DNA from: an uncultured Prosthecobacter sp.
GTDB taxonomy: Bacteria; Verrucomicrobiota; Verrucomicrobiia; Verrucomicrobiales; Verrucomicrobiaceae
DNA: 6,060 bases
Direction of reading: 5' to 3'
NCBI GenBank assembly: GCA_937941745.1
Contig: CALDGV010000573.1
Location: 1 to 6,060, forward strand
This document shows, in pieces, positions 1-6,060 of the stretch. The notes beneath the pieces were generated by a model that did no database searches, was not told the origin of the DNA, and worked only from the letters and a program-made list of their open reading frames with translations. Made by a program: the position numbers and the translations under genes. The first letter of the stretch is position 1, and each line of letters opens with the position of its first letter.

Positions 1-714
1 TATGCCTGTGATGCCAGAGTTGATCGTGATGCCTCGATTGCTGTTGATGACAGGATTTCCTGTGCCGGTGATTTGCAACGCACCACCGCCGAAAGTCAGG
101 CTATCAGGCACCACGGCTATGGGAGCCATGCCAAGGCTGGCATCGGATGAAATGGCCAGGATGCCAGCGTTGATGATTGTATTGCCAGTGTAGGTGTTTG
201 CGCCCTCCAAGTTCAACCTTCCAGCCCCGGTCTTGGTGATGCTAAAACTGCCGTCAATAACTGACTGCACGGTGGCATTGAGGGCGTTGGCCACATTAAA
301 CTCTGAATGGGATGCCATTTGCAAGGTCCCACCATTCAGCGTCAGTTGTCCCTCCTCGAAAAGCAGCCCTCCGATGCTTTGGATGCCAGAGACCGTGACG
401 TTGTAGCTGCCTCGTGCATTGCTCCCTGCAGCAAACGCTAAAACATCTCCAGCATTCCAAGAAGAAAGCGTCCCCAAGGCACCACCGGTCAGATCTGTAT
501 TGAAGAACAGATTGGATGCATCCCACGTCCCTGCAGCCTGAAAACCTCCTGAAGCGCCGGTGCTGGTGCCATTGATGTCCCAGAACACCACAGCAGCTCT
601 GGCAGGATGACTCACCTGCCAGAAGGCAGTCAACGCGATGAGAAAGTGACTGAGCAGAATGCGATGGCGGCGAAGGCGTATCATGGTCGGCATTTTTGCG
701 TAATAAACCGCCAT
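1..714 (-). CDS. N-terminal part of a second PATR-repeat exported protein (gene B, 3' end outside window)
   Basis: An open frame of 238 codons runs from ATG 714 through position 1 without a stop. Three in-frame ATGs are possible: 714, 693 and 684; the nearest upstream in-frame stop is at 753-751. I chose 714 because AAAGG lies 7 bases before it, while 693 and 684 lack a well-placed site. Starting at 684 would give a more usual 30-residue signal peptide (RLRRHR, then a hydrophobic core, then PARA before AVVFWD); from 714 it is 40 residues. The mature part begins with VFWDINGTSTG, GTWD, then SWNAGDVLAFAAG, YNVTVSG, GGLLFEEG and LTLNGG, the usual N-terminal module of verrucomicrobial PATR proteins. 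A canonical PATR unit follows (TKTGAG, NTYTGNT, INAGIL) and then GGGALQITG and NSNRGITI. It lies downstream of gene A on the same strand, behind a terminator. The C-terminus and total length are unknown; a PEP-CTERM end is expected but not seen. Confidence 0.88.
   Translation of the reverse strand, partial: MAVYYAKMPTMIRLRRHRILLSHFLIALTAFWQVSHPARAAVVFWDINGTSTGASGGFQAAGTWDASNLFFNTDLTGGALGTLSSWNAGDVLAFAAGSNARGSYNVTVSGIQSIGGLLFEEGQLTLNGGTLQMASHSEFNVANALNATVQSVIDGSFSITKTGAGRLNLEGANTYTGNTIINAGILAISSDASLGMAPIAVVPDSLTFGGGALQITGTGNPVINSNRGITINSGITGI
134..243 (-). repeat. PATR beta-strand repeat in gene B
   Basis: First PATR unit of gene B: SITKTGAGRLNLEG, ANTYTGNTIINAG, ILAISSDASLG. It matches the family pattern of K-S/T-G-x-G, L-x-L-x-G, NTYTG-x-T, x-x-G-x-L. 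It is followed by GGGALQITG, the usual linker to the next strand set. Confidence 0.85.
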
Positions 715-721
715 GTTACGG

Positions 722-726
722 CCTTT
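722..726 (-). promoter_or_regulatory. Probable ribosome binding site for gene B
   Basis: AAAGG on the minus strand, 7 bases before ATG 714; a second purine run (AAGGG, 732-728) lies just upstream. It favours 714 over the in-frame ATGs at 693 and 684, which lack a well-placed purine-rich site. The match to the anti-Shine-Dalgarno sequence is only partial. Confidence 0.5.
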
Positions 727-733
727 ACCCTTC

Positions 734-749
734 TTGTTGTTAGCAACAA
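734..749. repeat. Inverted repeat in the gene B leader
   Basis: TTGTTG (734-739), four spacer bases, then CAACAA (744-749): perfect 6-bp arms about 20-35 bases before ATG 714. It could be an operator half-site pair or a weak mRNA hairpin ahead of the ribosome binding site. It is short and AT-rich, so chance is possible. Confidence 0.35.
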
Positions 750-1051
750 TTTACCAGAGGAGCATTTTTTCCAAAAAGGCGCTACAAAACCCCTCTTTCA
801 TCAGCACTTAGCTTAGTCCATTTGATCAAACCAAGGCCTAACTCAAACCACAAAAAGGGTGCAGAGTTCATGATCCTAGCCTTCGGCCATTTTCTACCGT
901 TCTCTTTTCTACATTCAGCCACTCAACTCCGCGCAGGCACCATGGTGTGGTCATTTTGTATCCGGATTGACCAGGAAAGCGGAATTCCGGTCCTTCCCTT
1001 TAGTCGAAAAAGCACCATGACGAAGCAGGAACCAAAGCATCCTCAGCCCAT

Positions 1052-1084
1052 AAAAAAACCTCACGGGAATTTAATCCCGTGAGG
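1052..1084 (-). terminator. Intrinsic terminator after gene A
   Basis: A perfect 10-bp stem (arms 1084-1075 and 1068-1059, reading CCTCACGGGA and TCCCGTGAGG) with a 6-base loop is followed on the minus strand by seven T residues (1058-1052). It starts 21 bases after the gene A stop codon. This is a textbook Rho-independent terminator and implies that gene B is not simply co-transcribed with gene A. On the plus strand only TTT follows the stem, so termination in that direction would be weak. Confidence 0.93.
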
Positions 1085-1105
1085 CTTTGAAAAAGCCGAC
1101 TGGTC

Positions 1106-1183
1106 TCAAACGCTGCGGCGACGGCGTAAAAGCAGCACCATGAGACCGATCAGGAGTAGCAGAGCACGCGAGGGCTCGGGAAT
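1106..1183 (-). other. PEP-CTERM sorting signal of gene A
   Basis: The last 25 codons have the tripartite form of a PEP-CTERM signal: the motif IPEPSRA (Pro-Glu-Pro at 1180-1172), a hydrophobic helix of about 12 residues rich in Leu (LLLLIGLMVLLL), then RRRRSV and the stop. In this family, exosortase (EpsH/XrtA-type) recognises and removes the tail after Sec export, usually in bacteria that make exopolysaccharide. The segment just before it (WDVSQIYSQGLISVV) is also typical of verrucomicrobial PEP-CTERM proteins. The exosortase gene is not in this window. Confidence 0.93.
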
Positions 1184-4100
1184 GATCACCACTGAAATGA
1201 GTCCCTGAGAGTAGATTTGGCTGACATCCCAAGCGAGACTCTGGCCACCAAGGTCAGGCAGGTAGTCAAAGTTGCCGATGGTGCCTGTAAGGTTGCTGAA
1301 GGCCCCCGTGACTGCAGCACCACCAGTCAGACCAGCCCAGTCAAACAGTCTCCAGGAAGTGCCAGCGACCCAGGAACCATCAATCGGCAAGGCCGTGCTC
1401 AAGTTTAGCGTCGAGCCAACTCCGATGACGAAATTCTGACTGCTGGAGATAGCCAGACGATCAGCCGTTGTGGCACCGTTTTCAATTCCGCTTCCCTGGC
1501 CACTGAAAATGTCAAAGGAGAGAGGACCGTTGATAGTGATCGAGCCTGTTCCGGAAGTGCCCAGGCTCATCAAACTACCCACCGTGTCACCACCATTGCC
1601 AACCGAGAGGCTGCCGCTGATCGAAACACTCTTGTCAGCAGCAGCAACAATCGCTCCGATACCGCTGAGGGTTGTGCCGGTAGAGGTGGTTACTGCCCCA
1701 AGGCCCGTGGCTGAACCGCTCGTGTTGGCAAGGCGGAGAGTGCCTTCAGTGACACTGGTGTCTCCAGTATAGGTATTGCCGTTGCCCATGATCAGGACCC
1801 CAGCAGTGGTCTTGCTAAATGCTCCACCTCCATTCAACTGAGCCAGACCGCTCAGGGTGCCAGACTGGGCGTTGAATGTGATCGTTTCAGCAGCGCTTCC
1901 GATGCTGCTTCCTCCCATATTCAGGGCCCCGCCATTCAAGACAATGCTTGCGTTGGCCACACCGGCACCTGATGCCGTACCTCTGATCACATTGCCGCCC
2001 ATGGTGACGGTGCCACCAGAGATGTTGATGGTGGCGGTGGAGGTTGGGGTTCCAGTGCCTCCTGTCGAAGTGGTGGACGCCATGGTGACTGCCGTGCCAG
2101 AGGTGGCGCCAATGGTCACATTGCCACCACTGATGTTAATGGTGGCCGTCATCTGGGGAGCCGGATTCGTTCCATAAGCTCCAGTCTGACTAGCCATGGC
2201 AGTGATGCCATTCTGGATGGTGACGCTGCCACCTCCAAGATTCATGGTTGTAGAGGTGTTGCGCGCAAGACCTGCACCATTCGCCGTGTCCCCTGTGCGA
2301 GTGGACAAGCTCAGGCTTGTCATGTCCAACGTTCCAGCATCAAAGCCGAAGCTGTTCGTGTAACTTGAGCCACGACTTGAATTGCCGATGGTCACCACAT
2401 CGAACAGCAGGTCAGCAGAATGGCCCGAGACGTCGAAGTTGTTGGTCTCCGGCGCAGCGACACCCGTAGCCTGGCCCGTTCCCATGTTGAAAGCGGCCCG
2501 CCCAACCCCATCTGCTGCACGCACCACCAGCGATCCAAGCGTTCCACTGCTGAAGAGGATGCGTCCAAGGTCGCGGTTCGAGGTTCCGATGTTGATCGTA
2601 TTCACATTGAAGACGTTCGACCCCGTGCCGAGATACAAGGAGTTGATCTGTCCCACGGAGCCTGCTCCCTGGCCACCATCGCCCACAGAGAGCGTCGCAG
2701 CTGTCACCGTGGTATTGGCTGGCAGGGTCAGAGTTGAATAAGTATCGTTGACATTCGTACCTGAAGTAGAAGCCACCCGGAAAACCCCGTTGGTGGTATT
2801 CAAAGACACATTCAAACTGCCCAGGCCGCTGAAGTCAGCAATTGTGGTATTGCCGTTGGCCGCAGAACCTCCCACGCGGAACGTGGCACTTGCGGCGAGG
2901 TTGGTGACCACCAGCGCGCCGCCGCCGGAAGAGGCAAGACGCGTGTTGCTCAGAGCGCCAACACCGCTTCCGATCACGGCATTGCCGTTGATCGTCAGGG
3001 TCTTGCCGGAAGCAATCTGAAGGTGGTTGATGTTTGTATCTGAATTTGTCTGCATCACCAGAGACCCGAAACTGGAATCTTGCAGGACTTCAAGACGTCC
3101 CGCAGTGGTGATGTTGTTGGCACTGCCAAACTGAAGGGCGCCTGTCAGATTCTGAGAAGCACTAAGGCGTAGAATACCATTATTGACGGAGGTGGTGCCG
3201 CCGTAGCTGCTGGACTGGCTCAGGTTCCAAGTATTCGTGTCGGCCTTCAGAACGCTCAGGAGTGCTCCAGCACCCAGGTCGGACAAAGGTTGAGAGATCT
3301 CATTGACTATGGAAGGATCGGAAATTCCGCCTAAAGTCAGAGTTTTGTTGCCGTAGGTTTCAAAGCGGACGCCGCCATTATAAACAATGGCACCGGTGCC
3401 GCTACCATTCAGGGTCGCACCACCTGTAGTACCTTGCATGCCGATGATGCGGTTCGTGCTGTGGCCCGTGCCATTATAGGTCAATACAGCAGTCGTAGTG
3501 GTAAGACCCAGGCGAATGACACCACGCTCTACCGTCGATGGATTTCCCAAAGCACTCGCACCTCCACCAACGTTCGCAATGCTGTTAAAGATTAGAGTTC
3601 CAGCCTGAACTTCGGTCACTCCAGTGTAGGTGTTCAGACCCGTCAAGGTCAGGACGTTTGCCTGATTCTTGAAAAGGCCTGCAGAACTTCCGGCAAGAAT
3701 GGCTTCCACCGTGATGTCTCCTGTGTTTGAGAAGGTGAATCCTGAACTGGAAGTAATGGTGCCAGTGCCGGTGATCGCAGGAGAGGCTCCAGAAGTGGTG
3801 ACTTGGCCGACGCTGATGCTGCTGCTACCAAGGGCAAGCGTCGCTCCAGTGCCGACGTTGAGCGCGCCACTTCCGACGGCGTTGTTTGCTCCAACAACAA
3901 GCGTTCCCGCTGTCACTGTGGTTGAACCTGTGCGCGTGGAAGCAGCATTGAGAGTCAGTGAGCCCAAACCCGACTTAACAAAGGCACCGGCCCCCACACC
4001 AAACGGGCTGGCAAAAGCAACATCGTTGCCATTTGTGTCCAGGGTGCCTCCACCCGTCAGGAAAGATACAGAGCGGGAGGACACGTCATCGACAAAGCCA

Positions 4101-6060
4101 GCGCCCAGACGGAGTGCACCTCCAGCGAAGACCAATTGACCAGTAGATCCACCAATGTTGGCAAGACTGGAAATTTCCAGCACACCTTCATTCAGCGTCG
4201 TTTTGCGCGCACCACCGCCAGCGGTGTTGTTACCCGAAAGAACCAGGGTGCCACGACCGGACTTGACGATGTCAGCAGAGCTCACCAGGAGAGAGGAAAT
4301 GCCAACTGACAGGGTGGGTGTCGCTGCGGCATAGGATGGATTGACGACATGGAACACGTATTCCTGCACAGGTGTTGAGATCCCATCATCAAAACCACCG
4401 ACATTGACAATGTGCGCCGAGGATGCCGTCGCAGATGGATTCAAGGTGAAGAGGAAGGCACCGCTATTATTGATCAACTGCTGTCCTGTACCACTTCCGG
4501 TAAAGTTGACCGTGGAGGCATCTGTGTTGCTGTTATGGATGACCAGTGCGTTGAGCGTTCGCCCGGACAAACCTGTTGAAGATGTAGCCAGGACCTCACG
4601 GACGTTGTTGGTTGCCCCAGCGGCAGCGTAGGTGGAGTATTCTGTGGTGAGATCAAGGGGACGGAAGCCAGCCGTGGCGGTGTAAGTCGCCAAAGAATTC
4701 CCCATGTTGCTGGCAGTGATGGCACCAATGCCAATATCCTCGGCAATGACCCACGGCAAAATGCTGGTCGTCACGCTGCCAGCCGCACCAGCTCCGCCGA
4801 TCATCGAAGCGATCATCGCAGACTCATTGGCGGCGATGATGCGAAACTGTGCACGGCGTCCGCTTGTGGCAGACATAGTGTTACCTCGGACGACCATCGT
4901 AGCGCTGTTCTGCCTCACGACGTTCCCGGCACTCAGCACCGTGGCAGCGTTTGCTGTGGTCGTTTCAGCCCGCACGTAGCTGGCCCCGGAAGCTGCTGTA
5001 ACGACACCCACCGTTTCACTCTGCCCGCTGCCCTGGTCACGGCGAATCCAAAGACCGCCAGCAACAGTCGCATTACCAATAGCCGAGTTCAAAGTAATGT
5101 CTGAGGTGTCAAGAATCTGGTTACCTGAAGTCGTAGTGCCATTCTTGTCCATAAGAAGGCCGGCAAGGTTGTTGACGGTGAAGGATGAGGCGTTGGTCGT
5201 GCCTCCAGCACTGAGGTGGAAGAGCCCGCCGTTGACCAGGACGTTTCCTGTAAAAGACGAACTGCTGTTGGTCATAGCCAAGTTAGACGTGCTTGCGGCA
5301 CTAAGCACGATGTTACCAGACCCAGTGAACAGCCCGGCATACGTGGTGTTGGAGGACTGATTCAATGTCAGCGTGTGAGATCCAACCTCGACGGTGGCCA
5401 AAGACGACAGGCCTGAAGTCGCACTTCCACCTTGCAGACGCCCAATCGTTTCACTGCCCAGAAGCCGTAGCGTGGAGACACGGTCATCGGCCAAGGTGAC
5501 AAGCGACGTGTCACCGATCGCACTGCCTCCCATGACCTCCAGAATGCCGTTCTGAATCTCCGTCACACCTGTGTAAGTGTTGGATCCGGAAAGCCTGAGC
5601 ACACCCGTGCCCGATTTGATGATGCCATTGTTCACACCAATGGTGGATCCGATTGTGAAAGTGCTCGCACTGTCCTGAGTAATCATGAACTCGGGGATGT
5701 TGGATGCCTGAGCACCCGAGGCAAGAACCGCACCCAGTATGCTTGGAGCTCCCGACGTCACCTGATCAGTGATCAGAATGCCGCCGCTGACAATGCCGAG
5801 GACGCCACCAGCAGAAACATTCACTGCGGCACCCGTGGATGCATTGTAGCGCAGGCTGTTGATGCTGATCCTGTTCACACTGCCGGCAAACCCTGAGGCA
5901 TCACTGATATTCTCTCCAATGCCCCAGGAGCTGACATTATCCTGAAGGGTTGTCACTGCAGCTACAATGTTGCCATCGCTGGAATTGGACAGATTCCGGG
6001 CAAAATACACTCCTGTTCCGTCATTGACTGTGGCCCAACCGCCAAGAATGGCGTTTGCTG
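1106..6060 (-). CDS. Giant PATR-repeat, PEP-CTERM surface protein (gene A, 5' end outside window)
   Basis: The 3' 1650 codons of a very long exported protein; the stop TGA is at 1108-1106. The frame is open to the right edge: 16 codons upstream of the GTG at 6010 read on without a stop and contain LGGWATVNDG, a motif I know from this family's N-terminal region. That GTG is therefore an internal Val and the true start and signal peptide lie beyond 6060. Order, with residues counted from 6010: an N-proximal module (about 1-125), PATR units near 130-165, 227-268 (weak), 580-621, 677-728, 779-816, 921-963 and 1398-1438, an ILPW/GFRPL module (about 380-490), a DFSG-type module (about 1058-1384), a C-terminal region with WRLFDW, and a PEP-CTERM tail (1610-1634). 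PATR segments are thought to fold as a beta-helix stalk. No autotransporter barrel is present, and no catalytic motif was seen. The visible part has no Cys and very few Lys. The natural ligand or role (adhesion, matrix, cell surface) cannot be told from sequence. Confidence 0.93.
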   Translation of the reverse strand, partial: ANAILGGWATVNDGTGVYFARNLSNSSDGNIVAAVTTLQDNVSSWGIGENISDASGFAGSVNRISINSLRYNASTGAAVNVSAGGVLGIVSGGILITDQVTSGAPSILGAVLASGAQASNIPEFMITQDSASTFTIGSTIGVNNGIIKSGTGVLRLSGSNTYTGVTEIQNGILEVMGGSAIGDTSLVTLADDRVSTLRLLGSETIGRLQGGSATSGLSSLATVEVGSHTLTLNQSSNTTYAGLFTGSGNIVLSAASTSNLAMTNSSSSFTGNVLVNGGLFHLSAGGTTNASSFTVNNLAGLLMDKNGTTTSGNQILDTSDITLNSAIGNATVAGGLWIRRDQGSGQSETVGVVTAASGASYVRAETTTANAATVLSAGNVVRQNSATMVVRGNTMSATSGRRAQFRIIAANESAMIASMIGGAGAAGSVTTSILPWVIAEDIGIGAITASNMGNSLATYTATAGFRPLDLTTEYSTYAAAGATNNVREVLATSSTGLSGRTLNALVIHNSNTDASTVNFTGSGTGQQLINNSGAFLFTLNPSATASSAHIVNVGGFDDGISTPVQEYVFHVVNPSYAAATPTLSVGISSLLVSSADIVKSGRGTLVLSGNNTAGGGARKTTLNEGVLEISSLANIGGSTGQLVFAGGALRLGAGFVDDVSSRSVSFLTGGGTLDTNGNDVAFASPFGVGAGAFVKSGLGSLTLNAASTRTGSTTVTAGTLVVGANNAVGSGALNVGTGATLALGSSSISVGQVTTSGASPAITGTGTITSSSGFTFSNTGDITVEAILAGSSAGLFKNQANVLTLTGLNTYTGVTEVQAGTLIFNSIANVGGGASALGNPSTVERGVIRLGLTTTTAVLTYNGTGHSTNRIIGMQGTTGGATLNGSGTGAIVYNGGVRFETYGNKTLTLGGISDPSIVNEISQPLSDLGAGALLSVLKADTNTWNLSQSSSYGGTTSVNNGILRLSASQNLTGALQFGSANNITTAGRLEVLQDSSFGSLVMQTNSDTNINHLQIASGKTLTINGNAVIGSGVGALSNTRLASSGGGALVVTNLAASATFRVGGSAANGNTTIADFSGLGSLNVSLNTTNGVFRVASTSGTNVNDTYSTLTLPANTTVTAATLSVGDGGQGAGSVGQINSLYLGTGSNVFNVNTINIGTSNRDLGRILFSSGTLGSLVVRAADGVGRAAFNMGTGQATGVAAPETNNFDVSGHSADLLFDVVTIGNSSRGSSYTNSFGFDAGTLDMTSLSLSTRTGDTANGAGLARNTSTTMNLGGGSVTIQNGITAMASQTGAYGTNPAPQMTATINISGGNVTIGATSGTAVTMASTTSTGGTGTPTSTATINISGGTVTMGGNVIRGTASGAGVANASIVLNGGALNMGGSSIGSAAETITFNAQSGTLSGLAQLNGGGAFSKTTAGVLIMGNGNTYTGDTSVTEGTLRLANTSGSATGLGAVTTSTGTTLSGIGAIVAAADKSVSISGSLSVGNGGDTVGSLMSLGTSGTGSITINGPLSFDIFSGQGSGIENGATTADRLAISSSQNFVIGVGSTLNLSTALPIDGSWVAGTSWRLFDWAGLTGGAAVTGAFSNLTGTIGNFDYLPDLGGQSLAWDVSQIYSQGLISVVIIPEPSRALLLLIGLMVLLLRRRRSV
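1697..1819 (-). repeat. PATR repeat 7 of gene A
   Basis: FSKTTAGVLIMGN, GNTYTGDTSVTEG, TLRLANTSGSATGLG. A canonical unit, the last before the C-terminal region. Confidence 0.85.
1860..2840 (-). other. DFSG-type module of about 325 residues in gene A
   Basis: Starts at DFSGLGSLNVSL (near 2838) and continues with FRVAS, LTLPANTTVTAATLSVGDGG, LYLGTGSNVFNVNTINIG, GRILFSSGTL, LVVRAADG, DVSGHSADLLFDVVTIG, FDAGTLDMTSLSL, then a run of short ISGG-type units and LNGG. I recognise this order as a conserved non-PATR block in long verrucomicrobial surface proteins, placed just before a PATR unit. The repeated strand-turn layout suggests a beta-helix; this is inference. Confidence 0.6.
1895..2260 (-). 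repeat. Four short tandem-like units around the ISGGxVTxG motif
   Basis: Four related units in gene A: MNLGGGSVTIQNG, INISGGNVTIGA, INISGGTVTMGG and IVLNGGALNMGG. The middle two are also alike at DNA level: 2112-2149 and 2001-2038 agree at 31 of 38 bases, offset 111 bp (37 codons). This fits duplication of a beta-helix rung within the gene. Confidence 0.7.
3122..3250 (-). repeat. PATR-like repeat 6 of gene A
   Basis: LKADTNTWNLSQSSSYGGT, then TSVNNGILRLS, then LTGALQFGS. It keeps the strand-turn-strand layout with SYGGT as the turn; the entry is LKADTNTW. Confidence 0.72.
3564..3676 (-). repeat. PATR repeat 5 of gene A
   Basis: LFKNQANVLTLTG, LNTYTGVTEVQAG, TLIFNSIANVGG. The turn and last strand are canonical; the entry KSGxG is replaced by KNQAN. 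Confidence 0.82.
3829..3982 (-). repeat. PATR repeat 4 of gene A
   Basis: FVKSGLGSLTLNA, STRTGSTTVTAGTLVVG, then a Gly/Ala-rich extension ending in GATLALG. The turn is TRTGST rather than TYTGxT. Confidence 0.78.
4149..4273 (-). repeat. PATR repeat 3 of gene A
   Basis: DIVKSGRGTLVLSG, then NNTAGGGARKTTLNEG, then VLEISSLANIGG. The KSG and L-x-L-SG parts are canonical; the central NTYTG turn is replaced by a Gly-rich, basic insert (AGGGARK). Confidence 0.78.
4538..4875 (-). other. Non-PATR module with ILPW, GFRPL and NVREV motifs in gene A
   Basis: Within gene A, between PATR units 2 and 3: ILPW (4762-4751), then ATYTATAGFRPL (GFRPL at 4669-4655), EYSTY (EY at 4642-4637), NVREV (4606-4592) and TLNALVI (to about 4538). 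I know this order of motifs (ILPW, x-TY-x-GFRPL, EY, NVR, T-x-N-x-L) as a recurring block in verrucomicrobial PATR proteins, where it lies ahead of a KSG-type PATR unit, as here. Its function is not known to me. It has no catalytic signature that I can see. Confidence 0.6.
5208..5333 (-). repeat. Degenerate PATR repeat 2 of gene A
   Basis: FTGSGNIVLSA, SSSSFTGNVLVNG, GLFHLSAGG keep the spacing of a PATR unit but lack the KSG entry and have SFTGN in place of NTYTG. It is probably a diverged copy of the same fold. Confidence 0.6.
5515..5623 (-). repeat. PATR repeat 1 of gene A
   Basis: Canonical unit: IIKSGTGVLRLSG, SNTYTGVTEIQNG, ILEVMGGSAIG. All core positions of the PATR pattern are present. 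Confidence 0.85.

Larger units (their letters stand above)
715..1051. other. Intergenic spacer upstream of gene B
   Basis: About 340 bases between the gene A terminator and the gene B start, with no convincing gene. It holds perfect palindromes CACCATGGTG (938-947), CGGAATTCCG (980-989) and TTTGATCAAA (821-830), an inverted repeat next to gene B (734-749), and a 29-codon open frame at 871-782 on the minus strand. The promoter of gene B should be here, but I found no clear -35/-10 pair; the best -10-like hexamer is a weak TAAATT near 755-750 (minus strand). A near match to a sigma-54 site in the same area has the wrong spacing. Confidence 0.6.

Noticed and set aside
740..757. Sigma-54-like site on the minus strand (TGG, then TTGCT), considered because some PEP-CTERM genes are RpoN-controlled
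   Set aside because: The GG to GC spacing is 9 bases, not the strict 10, and the -24 half lacks the usual CAC after TGG.
607..816. Plus-strand open frame of 69 codons
   Set aside because: Overlaps the signal-peptide region of gene B on the opposite strand and resembles no known protein.
822..1082. Plus-strand open frame of 86 codons in the spacer
   Set aside because: It begins at TTG within a palindrome, runs across the gene A terminator, and has no recognisable motif or ribosome binding site.
1010..1143. Ten-base repeat AGCACCATGA at 1011-1020 and 1134-1143, considered as a trace of a duplicated gene A tail in the spacer
   Set aside because: Similarity does not extend beyond about ten bases and no PEP motif or Arg tail is encoded at the spacer copy.
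3669..4139. Plus-strand open frame of 156 codons, and similar ones at 1470-1772, 1857-2177, 2382-2741, 2748-3020, 4341-4631, 4704-4979 and 5097-5360
   Set aside because: All lie opposite gene A; the peptides are Pro/Val/Leu-rich, as expected from the complement of Gly/Ser/Thr/Ala codons, and show no domain. The minus-strand frame carries the recognisable domains.
1106..6060. CRISPR array, insertion sequence, tRNA or rRNA
   Set aside because: No regularly spaced identical repeats, no transposase frame or terminal inverted repeats, and no RNA gene sequence or fold seen; the internal repeats are protein-coding and diverged.

Overview
This window looks like chromosomal DNA from a Verrucomicrobiota bacterium (Prosthecobacter / Verrucomicrobium / Chthoniobacter-like), or less likely a Planctomycete. 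The inference rests on the protein type: very long, Gly/Ser/Thr/Asn-rich secreted proteins built from autotransporter-associated beta-strand repeats (PATR / TIGR02601-like), one of which ends in a PEP-CTERM sorting signal. Assignment is from protein style alone; no rRNA or marker gene is present.

Layout, all on the minus strand. (1) Positions 6060 to 1106 hold the 3' 1650 codons of a giant surface or secreted protein, gene A. Its reading frame stays open through the right edge, so its true start lies outside the window. It contains about seven PATR units, two non-PATR modules and a C-terminal PEP-CTERM anchor. (2) A strong intrinsic terminator at 1052-1084 lies just after its stop codon. (3) A spacer of about 340 bp (715-1051) holds several short palindromes and one tiny open frame with a ribosome-binding-site-like sequence, but no convincing gene. 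(4) From 714 (or 693/684) to the left edge runs the 5' part of a second protein of the same family, gene B. It has a signal peptide, the family's N-terminal module and a first PATR unit, and it runs off the window at position 1.

Gene A therefore shows the C-terminal half of the architecture and gene B the N-terminal half. They form a tandem pair, probably paralogues, transcribed separately because of the terminator. The expected route is Sec export, then exosortase processing of the PEP-CTERM tail (seen in gene A) and display or release of an elongated beta-helical protein. No enzyme, exosortase or regulator gene is in the window. The long plus-strand open frames opposite gene A are shadows of its coding pattern.
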